Of a stretch of 64,000 nucleotides of DNA, positions 12,601-24,846 are shown piece after piece. The stretch lies in assembly GCA_038087015.1 (NCBI GenBank), contig JASBNA010000035.1, positions 372,001 to 436,000 on the forward strand. Direction: 5' to 3'. The first letter of the stretch is position 1; each line of letters begins with the position of its first letter. Under the pieces are notes generated by a model. It was not told where the DNA came from and made no database searches. It saw only the letters and a program-made list of their open reading frames with translations. Position numbers and translations under genes: made by a program. The stretch is from Cerrena zonata (lineage: Eukaryota; Basidiomycota; Agaricomycetes; Polyporales; Cerrenaceae).

Positions 12601-14959
12601 CACCCTTCAGATCTACACACGACCGGGTTATATTGGATTACCGGGATCAGTGGACTGAACGACGAACCTGATATTCGGGGAGCATAATGGTAATTGTAGA
12701 ACCAACTCCATGACGCTACACCGCTGTAGTAGTAATGCATGACCCATTGCATACCCTCGACGTATCGGTATACAAGATCATGCATATCTTGAGGATCGTC
12801 GTATGATATCTCAAGCTTGCCCTATGAGATGATTGGTTAATAAACCTCCAAGACGAAAGTATAACCGAGCTTTACCTTATAGTAATTGCGTTTCCACTCA
12901 TCCATCTTTTCATTGACAGAAGCCTCGTGGCGCGCATCAAAATCTCCATCCTGATCATCCTGCATGACCTTCGCCTTCTCGTACTTTGCCAAAACTCGAT
13001 CGACCGCAGCACGACTCTCTTCATCTTCTTCATCTTCCCACTCATCGTCATCTTCGCTAGCATCTTCATTTTCGGGTAAAGGCTCATCCAGATCTCCAGG
13101 GAATCGCCAAGTAACAAGATTACGATCTTCATCGTCGTATTCGTCCCAAGCGGTGGACAAATGCAGATCTTTGGCAAGATCTGTTATGAATGTCCTATCA
13201 CGCGCAGGAAAGTCGTTGACCATCGTCAAGGGTGTTCTCTTCTGATGAATTGTTGAAGACGGGTTACGGTGGTCCAGCACGAATGCCTTGACTTGGTCAA
13301 ATATTTGTTTTTGCGAGGTTGTGAGGACTATAAATGTAAGTTGAATAGGCTAAACAAAACGAAAAAGATAGTCAATTTGCATACCAAGTTTGTTTCGCTT
13401 GCGCGCCGTCTCCATCTCCTTCACATGTTTTGCCTGCTTTCCCTTATACCAGTTCAGGTCGGCATACTCTTTCTCAAAAATATCCTTCTCCCATTCGGCC
13501 ATGGCGTCTAGAATGACTTGCAATCGCTTGGTGTTGATGACACCACCCTCGTTCAAATACCCATCTATCCACAATAAATACCCTGACATGAGATAAAGAA
13601 TAGGTTCAATCGCTCACCTAGCGAAGGCAAGGCGTTCTTGTATATTTCGAACAGTCTCTCTAGACCGTTTTCATGGATATGCAAGTCGGGCAAATTGGGC
13701 AAGAAATCGTTCCCAACGAATACCGCCAGTAGGATGAAGTCGTCAATAACATGTTCCAAGCTATAAGCAAACGGCAACATGGATTCAATGTCGCGGAACT
13801 CCAGGTCCAAGTATTCTCGCATCAGTGTTAGATGGAGTAGATAGAAATTGATAGATTCAAGGCTAAATGAATGCGTGAACTGGTGGAATCGTTTCAGAAA
13901 GGATTGAGTGAGCTACCTCTTATTTCCCCTTGCTCTTCGAAGGTCCGAATTTGACTTCTTCTCGAAGTAGACAGAAATGAGGATCGTGACTTAGAAGTCC
14001 AAGCATGATCAAATCGGCATCCAGGCCATATAGGCAGTGTCGAACATTAGGGTCATAGTCTGGCTGTGCCCTAGACTTGCGAATATACTCCATGATCTTG
14101 TGTTCACCTTCTCCAGGGACTTCGTGTCCAGATAGAACGACGGTGATATCCCTCCAATTCGAGTCTTCAGTAATCTTCTTGTTGACGAAGTAGCGCAACT
14201 GCTCCGACAATCTTGCCATGAATGTAGTACCTGCACAAGGATGCCCATAAATTGAGTGTATTATACAAGAGTGGGTAGACGCACCTGGCGTAATGCAGTT
14301 ACTATCAAAGGCTTTCTCTTCTGGCAACTTCTCGCCTTTCCTTTCAGCCTTCTCCCTCACTTCTCTCGCCTCCTTTGCTGTACGGAATCGTCGACTTCGT
14401 TGTTGATTCATCTTGGCTCTCGGAGCCACACCATCTACAGCCATAAAGAATAGTTTCTTCGGTTTTATTTTCCCGAAGAGATGGTCTACGTATGCAAATA
14501 TCGCCGTGAATATCTGCTCTTCAGACATTCGGAAATGTGCATCTTCATCGTTAGGATGTGAACCTGGTAATGGTGTTAGTTGGAGATATTCAGAGCTTAT
14601 AGGCAGGGAGGGCGTACAATTGTGGATGATGCCATTGAAATCAATATAGAGATTGTCTATGAAAGGGGTTTAGATAGTTTATGCGAAGCGACACGTTTGG
14701 TAACCGCACCAAACTCTGGTATCTTGTTCTCCTGAATCAGCTGTGAGGTGAGGGGATAACGTTCGCTATTTTTACAAGTTAGTACAGGTGTCTCAGAAGG
14801 CTTAACAGAAACATACGAGATGTAACGGAAAAACTAGAAGTCCGCGAGCTTTCAGCATGCAAGAACCGAATGCTCCTAGTGACTGGCGTACCTTTGGGAT
14901 CCCTGTGACAAGTCAATCAGCATTAATATGACCCAACTCAAACTAAGCTGCGTACCCAT
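9648..14959 (-). CDS. 5'-3' exoribonuclease 1 (XRN1/KEM1), with an apparent one-base frameshift
   Basis: This is the main cytoplasmic 5'-3' exonuclease that degrades decapped mRNA. I traced 20 coding exons. They give 1,418 residues once one G is removed from the GGGG run at 13926-13929; as written, the frame closes at 13920-13922 after about 240 residues. The N-terminal nuclease domain is clear: it starts MGIPKFFRYIS, carries [18 protein letters not shown] and the metal-site segment [12 protein letters not shown], and then MREYLDLEF. The middle XRN region and the conserved PTMDGLHLI block follow. The last 110 residues are an RGG-rich tail (9648-9999) that probably binds RNA. The first three coding exons are only 4, 11 and 17 nt (14956-14959, 14892-14902, 14817-14833). 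Divergent transcription with the dioxygenase gene shares the promoter at 14960-16103. Identity is certain; whether the frameshift is real is not. Confidence 0.93.
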
Positions 14960-15727
14960 GATGGTGTAAAGTGAATAAACGTGAATATGTTGTAAGGTAG
15001 CTGCAAGTAAAGGTGCGGATGCGTGACCATGCTATACTTCGTTTGGGCGTCTCTGAATTGGGAAGTCACTGAGTACTTATATTACTAAACATACAACTCA
15101 GTGAATATTGCTATGGTTCTCATTAATATTTGAGTATTCAGAATTTGGTGCGGAGATCTGGAAATATGTACGAGCTATTTTACCGGAGGTTAAGTATACT
15201 CTGGATGCCACAGCGTTCAACGAAAGTATGCATGAACCGGCATTTCCCGAAGGTTGAAAGTATCCCCTCCTGAAATATAAATGTGATCTTGAATTGGAAA
15301 TGTCTTGAAGCTGTAGCTTGAACTGAAATTCTAGAGTCTAGTGCTTTAGAAACGAAGGAGCACATTATATCAACCACGATCGAATGTCCTTGCTCTGCGG
15401 ATGATTCAAATTCTGGCAGATTATCATTACGATAGCCTTCATTTCAGGTAGGTCTTCGTACTATTTATCAAGGGTTTGATTGTGTTTCATGGTATCGAAG
15501 GGCAGGATGTTTGGAAATCGTGCTGTTCTTGAGTACTGGACCATGAGATATTCAAGGACCTACTAGTACAACATCTTGATCCATATTACAGCGGGCGAAT
15601 GTTCGACTGACTCGGACCATGGATGACGTAGGAGGTACCTTGCTCTGTCCCTCCGCCAGGTCCGGATGAACTACATTGTCAACAGCAGAGCATCCTTCTT
15701 TGCCAAATTAACGATCTCGAAGTCTAA

Positions 15728-15764
15728 TCGACATACGCAGTAACTCTAAACGTGCGTATGTCGA
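15728..15764. repeat. Perfect 12-bp inverted repeat with 13-nt spacer
   Basis: TCGACATACGCA at 15728-15739 is exactly reverse-complemented at 15753-15764. The stem can be extended by three more pairs (TAA with TTA) if one G at 15765 is bulged. It lies in the divergent promoter, 340 nt upstream of the dioxygenase ATG. It could be a dimer-binding operator or the stem of a structured transcript. Confidence 0.7.
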
Positions 15765-15931
15765 GTTATTATTATGATTTGGACCTGACTAGTCCTACGA
15801 CTAACTTGCGTGATCTCTGCTGGTTTCACCATCGTTGCATGATTGTGGACGCATCTGGCCTCCTGATAACGCACATAAGCTCGTCAGGTGCTGACTATTG
15901 ATCGTAGCCTTTTCTTATCGCAGCTCTTATT

Positions 15932-15947
15932 GGCGAGGCACCTCGCC
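15932..15947. promoter_or_regulatory. Palindrome GGCGAGG-CA-CCTCGCC
   Basis: This is a perfect 7-bp inverted repeat with a 2-nt centre, only 12 nt upstream of the TCACGTGA element. The spacing suggests a composite regulatory site. The binding factor is unknown. Confidence 0.5.
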
Positions 15948-15959
15948 GTCTCCGCATGG

Positions 15960-15967
15960 TCACGTGA
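15960..15967. promoter_or_regulatory. TCACGTGA palindrome (CDEI/Cbf1-type E-box)
   Basis: The exact 8-bp palindrome TCACGTGA lies 137 nt upstream of the dioxygenase ATG and about 85 nt upstream of its TATA box. In Saccharomyces, Cbf1 binds this motif and recruits Met4 to sulfur-assimilation genes. A sulfonate dioxygenase is a typical target of such control. The mot motif match is direct; the regulatory link is inference. Confidence 0.5.
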
Positions 15968-16050
15968 AGTGTCGCAATTACCTCTTCTCTTCGCGCAAGC
16001 TCACGAAAGGGTGCAGTCATTTCTCCCCAATCTCATTCGGTACAAAATGG

Positions 16051-16058
16051 TATAAATA
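16051..16058 (+). promoter_or_regulatory. TATA box of the sulfonate dioxygenase gene
   Basis: TATAAATA lies 53 nt upstream of the ATG, in AT-poor surroundings. This implies a very short 5' UTR and a regulated rather than housekeeping promoter. Confidence 0.6.
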
Positions 16059-16103
16059 GTGGAAGACCGCTATGGGGATTGACTCATTGACCTTTATTTC
16101 GCC

Positions 16104-17717
16104 ATGGCACCCGTCGCAGTAAACGAACAGTCCTCTACCGAAACTCCCGTGCAGAAGCCCGCCGCGGCTCTCAAGGTGTTTAACCCATTCTACTCACCTC
16201 CTTCGGGAGAAGATCTCGATGAAAACTACGTGTATGCGAAGTACAAGGTACGTTCATGATCTTCGTCGCTAAGCTGCATCGATCTAACGACTTTCGGATC
16301 AATCTTAGCCTCACTTCCCTGACGTCAAATGGGCCCCTCTTGAACCTTTAGAAGTCACTGATCGTGGGCTCTCCGCTGATCTAGAGAAGAAGACTTTGCT
16401 CTCTGCAGCCCAGAAAGTGACTCATCTCACACCCGCCATCGGCACTGAAATCTCGGGCATCGACCTTCGTCAACTCACCCATCAACAGAAGGACGAACTG
16501 TAAGTTGCGCAAGACGTACGATGGATGACGGGCTTCTGACATATTTTTAATTTCTAGTGCGCTTCTCGTCGCTGAGCGAGGCGTTGTTTGTGCGTTCTGT
16601 TCCAATCTCGGGCACGTATGAATTTCATTGATGATTTGGATAGTCTTCCGGGATCAAGAAATCAGCATACATGAACAACTCGAGCTAGCACGTCACTTTG
16701 GACCTCTTCACAAACACGCTACCACTCCTATTCCACGTGAACCTGGCCTCGAAGAAGTTCACGGTAAGTTTACCTCATATGAAAGCTGCGTTTCGAAGCA
16801 GCGGCTTATACAACTACTTCTTTTAGTCGTCTACAACGATAGAGCCCGTCGCCCCGACCCCAGTGCCTTCTCCAAGTTAGAGCTCTGGCACTCAGATGTT
16901 TCATATGAGCTTCAGCCTCCATCAACTACTTCTCTGAAAGTCATCACCGGTCCTGAATTCGGTGGTGATACCCTTTGGAGCTCAGGGTTAGTTTCGAACA
17001 ATGATGTTTACCGCCAACGTACCTGACTTCTCGTGCTATAGTTATGCCCTCTACTCTTCCTTCAGTCCTGGCTTCCAAAAGTATCTTGAGGGCCTTACTG
17101 CCGTGCACAGTGGCGTTGCGCAGGCTGATGGAAGCCGTGCCGCCGGACTCCCAGTTCGCCGAGAGCCTGTTGAGAGCGTCCACCCCATTGTCCGTGTCCA
17201 CCCAGTGACCGGTTGGAAGAGCATCTATGTAAACCCAGGTACATTCTTACCCCGCATCCATCTATAAAAATCATGCTAATCACTTCCCACAGGTTTCACT
17301 CGCCGAATTGTTGGGGTACCTAAAGCCGAATCAGACGCTATCCTCCAGCTTTTGTTCCGACAGATCTCGGACAATCCTGACTTCCAAGTTAGGTTCAGGT
17401 GGGCAAGGAACTCCATCGCCATTTGGGACAACAGGGTATGTCGCGCCTGTCTCGCAGTCCCCTACATTCTAGCATGCTGATGTTATGTTATATGAACACA
17501 GGTTGTGACTCACTCTGCTACCTTCGACTTCTGGCCTGCAACTCGTCATGCTCTGCGTGCCACCCCTCACGGCGAGAAGCCCACCTCCGTTGAGGAGTAC
17601 GAGCGTAGCGGAAAGGTTGCGAAAGACCGGCAACTTGAAATCTGGAAGCAACAGGGTTTGGAGGTTAACAGCCCTGCATCGAATGCCGTCAGTAAGCCTC
17701 GAGGCTACAATGACTGA
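16104..17717 (+). CDS. TauD/TfdA-family alpha-ketoglutarate-dependent sulfonate (taurine) dioxygenase
   Basis: Eight exons (16104-16247, 16309-16499, 16558-16589, 16644-16763, 16827-16986, 17042-17238, 17293-17435, 17502-17717) join in phase to give 400 residues, close to yeast Jlp1 (412). The enzyme family oxidises sulfonates using Fe(II), O2 and 2-oxoglutarate, releasing sulfite for sulfur assimilation. The iron ligands fit the HxD...H pattern: His184 and Asp186 in LWHSDVSYE, and His333 in VVTHSATFDFWP. Arg348, 15 residues further on, fits the 2-oxoglutarate clamp spacing. The ATG context GCCATGG is good, and a TATA box lies 53 nt upstream. Sulfur-starvation control is suggested by TCACGTGA at 15960. 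Substrate is not certain; other alkylsulfonates or sulfate esters are possible. Confidence 0.92.
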
Positions 17718-18809
17718 AACAAAATGTAACACGATGTATCATTACTGGATTTGTTGGATGTATTCATGTTGTCTCATATATCGTTGGTATTGATGTTTTA
17801 TCATGCCGTAATCGTATTGCCTTCGAGTGAGCCTTGAACAACTGTCGATGTCTGGGTTAGGAACCCTCGATGACATCAGGGGTCTTGTACTATAGGAGAA
17901 CGTGATGTGATCGCAGCCGTTCAAAGTTCGTGCTTAATGGACGATGTAGTACGTATCTGGTATCCTTGTATCCTTAAAAAAGTATACTTTGTTCGGTTGA
18001 GGTTGTCGCTCGGTCATTGTGAAGGTGGCATCTATGAAATAATCCAAGGTAACGGGGATAGCTTCAAAGAATTACTACTCAGTACTGAGCATATGAGTGA
18101 AACGTAGGAAAATTACTTTCTCACGAATCAGAATTCCTTACTAATGATGATGAACGTAAGATAGGAATAGCGTGAGGCTATGGTTGAGTTTATCGAATAG
18201 CAACGAATTCAATACAATGATCCAGAATCATCATTTCAAATTGGATGTACTAGAAAGGAAGAATATCGTTCTACCCATTATCGAGTTCGAACAAACATCG
18301 ATGTTTACCACAACATCAGATTCACCCGTTGACGTACGCTGGAGGTGAGAGGGAGAAAGATCTGTACGTTATTTGAGCCATGTGCCGGAAGAAGCCACCA
18401 CTGATCTTCTGGATAGATCGATCCATCTTCGATTAGCAGAGACATGTGATTGATCTCGTGAGATCTCCTATCGAGATACGCATTCGACAGACGTCAATCG
18501 AGTGGTTCCAATCGCAATCGGAGACAAGATGCAAGCAAGATGGATAAATAATGTAGTCAAATTCAGAAAGAATCGTATTGTACGTTAGAAATAAAGGTGT
18601 TATTTACAAGCATTAGGAAGTTGATCATTACTAAAGTTCAAGAGGGAGAATATAAAGCCAGGACAAGATACAACACTACTAGGAAATGTCAAGATACAGC
18701 ATAAGCACACCCGCTGGGGCGAGGCGAAAACGAGGATTACCAAGAACGAAATTGTCTGAAACTATTATGGTGGTTTAGAGTCTAGCAAACAAGCAGAGTA
18801 CCTTAGAAA
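17718..18809. other. Convergent intergenic region
   Basis: About 1.1 kb lies between the 3' ends of the dioxygenase and the GATA-factor gene. It has only short frames, is AT-richer than its neighbours and shows no recognised element. Confidence 0.55.
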
Positions 18810-21497
18810 TCAGTGAGGGGAAGCTCGGGCATGAGATGCTGCATGAGACGTTCGCATGTACGACTGGTGGTCTCCATATCCGCGGGCGGGTGTCTGAGGC
18901 GAAGTCATCCATGGAGGAGGGACATTATGTCCGGATTCAGAGTGGTTAGTGTGGCTAGGGGGAGGAGGTGGTGGAGGGCCCATCATATGATGATGTGGAT
19001 GCTGTCCGGGTGGTGGAGGTCCGGGCGGCATAGGCATACTGTGATATTGGGCAGGACTAGGCTGGGTCGGAGGGTGAGAGGGATGCTGGGAAGTGTGATG
19101 AGAGGGATGCATAGGAGCTGGGACCTGCTTCATGGAGGCATGTTCAGTGTATGGCGACTGAGGAGGAGCACCTTGAGCAGGGTGTGGTGGAGGCGGCATG
19201 TGGTGATGAGACGGAGGGGCTTGTGAAAGAGGCTCCCCGTGTTCAGCGCCCCTAGCAGACGCGGTAGAGGCACGCAAGGACTCTATAGTAATGGGCTTGC
19301 CATCAGGACCTAAACCAGCCTTGTCGCGTTTCCGCATTAATTTTGCGTAATCTATCATGTCACCATGTCAAGTCAGTACATACTGACGGTCAAGTATTGT
19401 TGACAGCGAACACTCACGAAGGCCACAAGCATTGCAGAGGGTACGAGCACCATCGGGCCCTCGTCTCCATTCCGGTGTTTCTCGGATGTTGCAAGAATGA
19501 CACTTGCCCGGAGGAGTAGCTCTCTGTCCAGCCGCCTATGAAATCAGATTCTGTCACGTTGGTACACAGCATAGGGTAATTACTTACACTACGCTTCCTA
19601 TACTTGCTTTTGGGTTGGCCTGGGACATTCACCGCGGAGCTGGTTGCTCGCTTGCTCCGGATAAGTTCCATGTCTGCCTCAGCCGTAGACTGAGTCTTCT
19701 CATCAGGACTCTGTAAACAACCGATGGAGTGAGTAAAAACGTCGTTGATCATGCAGCTCTGTTTTATAAAAAGCTTACCTCGGTTTTATACGGAACACCG
19801 GACGGACCTGCTTCATCGTCCCTAGCCATATCTTCCCATGGCCGCTTGGGGGGCCGCTGCTCATCAGATACCCCATTCTGCTCCTTCTGCGGTTGATCGC
19901 TCGGACGATCAAGACGTCGAAGATCCTCAAGCAAGTTCACAACTGTGTTAGCCAAATGAGTCATCTCCTGCAACTCTGAGGGAGTGGGTGGAGTATTCGA
20001 CGGATTGGCTTTGAGATTGCAGAATTAGGTTTCTAATTATACAAATAGAGATAAGGGGATCAACCTACCATATCGGTTTGCGAATTGGTACAATTCATTA
20101 CAGTGCTCGACAATCTGGGAAGATGATCAGATGACTGATTCATTACGTTCAGAAGAGAAAACCGCTCAATTACCTTTGAAATGGTGTCACGACGAGAAGC
20201 TAGCTTCTCTGGGTCGATTGACGGGAGGATAGTGCGAGGATCGATAGGAAGCGGAATCGGAGGTTGAGACCTGTTATAGTTCTCATATGCCTGGTGTGAC
20301 TGGGGAGGAGCCGGCGCTTGAGATTGAGAAGGTGCAGGAGGCGGCGGATGCGACCAATGCTCAACTTGGGGAGGATATGCACCGCTTGGAGGATGACCCG
20401 ACTGCACTGGTGGTGGAGGCTGATGAGAAGAGTGGTGACCCGACTGATGCGAGGTCGGTGTGTGATGCGGAGGGGGCTGCGAATGATGAGGCTGTTGAGA
20501 ATGATGAACAGCTAACGGCTGATGTGCAGCTGGAGGCGGAGGTGGCGGGTGGTTAGCAGGCGGGTGGTTTTGAGGGGGAGGGGCTTGATGGGCCTGGTGA
20601 GCAGGCGAGTGTTGCTGATGATTGGAAGGAGGGCGGTGTAGAGAGTTGTGAGGGGGCGGAAGTTGATGTGTAGAAGGATGTGCAGATGGAGACTGATGCA
20701 CTGCAGGTGCTTGATGTGCTGCTCTCGCCGGAGGGGGCGGAGGTGCATGATATCGTTGTCCCTGAGACATCGGTTGTTGTGGAGGATATTGGTAGGCAAC
20801 TGGTGGTTGCGAAAACTGCTGAGGGTGGTGGGCCGTCTCTGCAGGAGGTGCAGGAGCCGTGGTCTGATGATACGACTGTTGAACTGCATACTGAGCATGT
20901 GGATGTGCATGTGGTGGATAGGCGGTCTATAGCAACGCGTCAAACATACAAGAACGCGGGAGTAAATTCACAAGAATTGTAGTTAGCATCACATCACATG
21001 AGTTGTGTAGTTAGTCTTACCTGAGGAGAGCGCCCTGGCGTCTCGCTCACGCTCGAGTTCGACTGACTACGTTTCGGTGCAGGTTGCTGTTGCATAACGT
21101 CTCCGCGAGTATTTCCATGCGCGCCGCTTGAAGTCGCCTGTCGTGTTTGAGCAGGCGGCGGAGGTGGCTGTTGCGGGCTGGCATAAACACCCGAATGGGA
21201 AGGCGTATAATGAGATTGAGGTTTCGATATTTCTGCATGACGAGCCTGAGCATGAGTTGCATGTTGTTGAGATGTATGCACCGAAGGCGAAGTTGCAGAG
21301 CGCGACCATGCTGGAGGAGGTTCCTGCCGAGAATGATGTGACGATGAAGGAGGCGGATACTCTGATGGAGCCACCGAAGGTGGAGCGTGTCCGTGGAAGA
21401 AATCCATAGCTCTCAACGACGGCAGACGTTGCTGCTGATCATTGCGACTGTGTGGTACGCCGTACGCTGGCGCCTGCTGATGATGGGTTGAAGCCAT
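18810..21497 (-). CDS. GATA-type zinc-finger transcription factor, NsdD-like
   Basis: Seven exons (21497-21021, 20926-20174, 20114-20069, 20008-19779, 19710-19588, 19535-19418, 19351-18810) join in phase to 762 residues. The zinc finger is C555-X2-C558-X18-C577-X2-C580, followed by [11 protein letters not shown]. The 18-residue loop and the GLHYAKL sequence are typical of the NsdD/Asd-4 group, which controls sexual development in ascomycetes; mushroom Gat1 acts in fruiting. Before the finger lies a helical region ([15 protein letters not shown], then [12 protein letters not shown]) also seen in that group. The N-terminal half is extremely rich in Pro, His and Gln, typical of a disordered activation region, and so is the C-terminal tail. 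It acts in the nucleus on GATA sites. Family is certain; the developmental role is inference. Confidence 0.93.
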
Positions 21498-24400
21498 GGA
21501 GCCAAGATTTTGGGGGCGATCTATAAGTAACCCTTGGTTCTGACAGCTGGTTTTAGACCTCTAGGATCTGCTGGAACTGGAGAAATGAAGAAGACAAATT
21601 TGTGGCCTGGGTCTCAGAGTACTAGTTGGAAACAATACTCAAAGGTGAGTCGTGCACAAAAGGTGAGGATCGCAGCGGGTGCTACCTTTACGGGTAGGCG
21701 ATGCCCAGACACAGAACGAGTCCCTGCTCGCGCACGAGAACGCAAGATGGGCAGCGTTACTTGAGAGAGAACAAGCAACAAGCACCGATGAGGGAGGAAG
21801 CAACTACGGAAGGAGGATACAACGAAAATCCTAAACAGATCTGGCGTCTGTGTCGGAGTGCAAATTTAGGTCGCCGCAATCCTTTCTGGACTGAGGCCTG
21901 TGCGTTTCCCGGAAACGAACACGAACACTGCTGATGGCTGCAAAGCTTTTGATGTTCTCGTCTCTCGCGGGTGGTGTTCGTTGGCTAATTTATGGGGAGA
22001 AAGGGACAGCGTTGCCTTACTTGCCCACCGCCAGCAGCATCATCTCCGTTGGCAGATGGACCTGCGAACTGAGATTCATCAGGAATCTGAGGAACCGGCC
22101 ACCGGGAATCTCTCCGCCCGATACTCTCCAGATCCCTCCTTCGGGTTCTCCCTGAGCTAATTTGTACGTAATGCTCGGCACGGGGTAACCACGGATTTCG
22201 GTCTTGCTCGCACTCAATGAGCCCAACCGTCGTCCAGGCTCCCTGCAGACTGTACTCTACACTCATCCGTATCCAGCACAAAATCCTGGCTCGAGAAAAG
22301 GGCAAGGAACTATCGCGGAGCACCTTGCCTCCATGTTTCATTTTGGGTATTCCATACAGGCGGCGCCGGTGCCTGGCTTATTAGATCCTATCGCAGCATC
22401 TGATCTCTAACGTAAGATTAGTGTGAGATCACAACTTTACATGAGACAGCCGGTATCGGGCTTTGTAGCCGGAGGATTCACCCTTCTCCGGTTGCTTTTT
22501 GCAAGAACATCAAAAGCAAATCCTAATAGATTTCATGGCTTGGGCAACTCGTGGAATGCATCAGGTTTTCGAATCGCAGAAGATCGCTCGGAGGAATAAA
22601 TGTCTCCTCGGTCTACCTCCTTTACCTCCTTCTAGTGCAAGTCCGTGTACGTTCGCCACCTGCATTATATGACTGCGCATTAGATGCGTATCACAAAAGT
22701 CTTCCGTCATGCCACAGAATATAACACGCCAAGTTCTCATGTAGCCAGAGATAGCCATTTTTCACAACACTGTGAGTTTACGACTGATCGCCCACGCTAC
22801 TTCTGGCAGTCGACCTCCTGGAACACACGAGGGGCCGATTCGGATCGTCGAACTCAACGAGAACCCATCGTGATGTCACAATGCAAACAATTGAAAGCCC
22901 AGGCTCCGTTAGATTGCTAAGCTGCATTTCTTGCCTTAGCGACATGAGCCATCTGGTACCGCCTGGTACCGCAATAGACCGCAATACCGTGAAAAAATCC
23001 GAATTTTCCTGCCCTTCCTCCGACCTGGGACAAATGACCCGCTCATCTCGGAGAACGTTCGCCTAAAACAATACATCTGGCTGATACTTCAGTAAGTATT
23101 GATTCGAATCACCGAATCCTCGCTCGATAAGAGAGGTCCCAGAATGGAAGAATTCAGAAGGCGGCACAATGTCTGCCGCAGAAGAGCGTCTCGCTGGGAA
23201 GACGGGGGGCCCCAGGGCTTGAGAATAGCAAACCGAAGTTTAACCACCTGGGGATCCCAAGACGCTGGTACAAGACATGGCAGCTTGGCACTTGGAATGA
23301 GGCTCTCCAACGCTGGGCTGTCTCCTAACGTCATCCGACAACTAAGGTATGAATCAAGAGATCTGAATAAACAGTGTGTTGTGCTGGATGGGATCTGCAA
23401 GTTCAGAGCAAGCTGTCAGTGATCCCCCGTTAGATAAACTTCGCCAGAACCGCGGGAGTATCTGGCGAAGGTCAAGAAGTCGAAGATGACGGAGCTGGCA
23501 ATGTATTCAATGGCTGATGCGGCTACCTCCGTCGGCGGAGATCGTCCATGGTGCATTCAAACCATAAATGTGCAGAAGACAACCTCTATGCGTACATGAC
23601 GTGACAACAAGGTTCAATATCAACGCTGGCCCCATTCTGGCACCGCTGATCCCATTGTGGTATCACAGATGTCAGGCTGGAGAAGCCAGCTAGGATCATA
23701 ATTCGCGACCGGCCAGCCATGGCCAACTATCATGTAGAACATATTTCTCGGCATAGAAATGATTAGCGAAGCTATGGATGGGACACCTGCTCGACATTAA
23801 CAGCCTAGCTCGGCATGTGGGGAGTTTAATCACCGCAGACATGGCCTATGATGAGCCTGTATGGAGACAAAGGGCAAACAGAAGGACCGCTATGAGGAAC
23901 ATCACCCAACTATATGCCCCCAGCCCTCGACAATGCTAAATTGTACGAGCGAATACACATTAACAACGTACATGAAGCATGGAACACCATGCATGATGGA
24001 CATCTGAGATGATCCATCGCTCACACACTTACCAAAAACGTTCCCGCGAAAGAGTGAGGGGCGGTTATAGACTAACAACGATCTATCGTCTCATATGAAC
24101 AGGGTCACAGAATTATGCTGACGCTTACCTGTAGGCTGTTCCCACTCCTACTGCGTGCCTTCAAGCTCAAATCGTTGACATTGACAGATCGCTCGTGTTG
24201 AGAATCCGCTTAGGAGATACAGGTGCTTGATAACCGTCGGGGATCGGAGGACCCAGAGATAGGGATCCATCGATGCTATGTATGACGATATGCACACGAG
24301 GAATGTGCCATACAGATTTATCAGGGATGTCTTCGAAATTTGGACCTAGAGTTTGCGGGTGACGGTTCTATTACCGGACGCCTGAGACGGCATCTTGAGG

Positions 24401-24846
24401 TAAGGAGCCACGTTGGACGGTGTTCTCAACGCCAACTTCGACATTTCCCGTGAAGCTGACTCTGTGGAGCGTCGATTATGCTCGGGAAGTACGCTGTGTG
24501 TGACCGACGTGCTCGCGTTGCCATAGGAGAGATTTAGTAACGATTCACTTTGCGGAATTCGAGACCGAAGACGGCACAATATTGCAGACCTTCTAAATGG
24601 AGTATAAGATCATTCTTTTAGGGCTGCACTTTCCCTTTCAGGAATATTATCAAGCCGAATTTTGCACCCGCTGCGCGGGAGTTCTCCATCGCTTATCGGT
24701 GGATCGACCGAGATTGGTCGTTACAATCGACGATTTCAGAATGCCGAAGACTCAGATCTGAATTTCTGAATTCAAAAGACCGGGTTGGTATGTCATAGAA
24801 TATGATTGGAAACAACGCGTATGTCGATATAAATATAATACAATGC
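21498..24846. other. 3.3-kb gene-poor region
   Basis: Many short frames occur on both strands but none forms a plausible exon chain or known domain. The first kilobase probably includes the promoter and 5' UTR of the GATA-factor gene, whose orthologues often have long leaders. A small tandem duplication (CTGGTACCGC twice, near 22953) and scattered short repeats are present. I see no transposon ends. Confidence 0.5.

Larger units (their letters stand above)
14960..16103. promoter_or_regulatory. Divergent promoter region between xrn1 and the sulfonate dioxygenase
   Basis: This 1,144-nt gene-free interval has start codons on both sides pointing outward. It contains a 12-bp perfect inverted repeat, a 7+7 palindrome, TCACGTGA and a TATA box, each listed separately. 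All of these except the 12-bp repeat cluster within 175 nt of the dioxygenase start, so they most likely act on that gene. Confidence 0.7.

Noticed and set aside
15180..15377. 65-codon minus-strand frame in the divergent promoter
   Set aside because: No splice context, no domain, and it lies upstream of the well-defined xrn1 start.
18813..19226. 137-codon plus-strand frame inside the GATA-factor gene
   Set aside because: Shadow of the repetitive His/Pro/Gln codons on the opposite strand; Arg/Met/Trp-rich with no gene features.
22953..22972. Tandem CTGGTACCGC repeat
   Set aside because: Only two copies of 10 nt; too small to be more than a chance or slippage duplication.
21498..24846. Possible transposon in the gene-poor gap
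   Set aside because: No terminal repeats, target-site duplication, transposase or reverse-transcriptase motif found.
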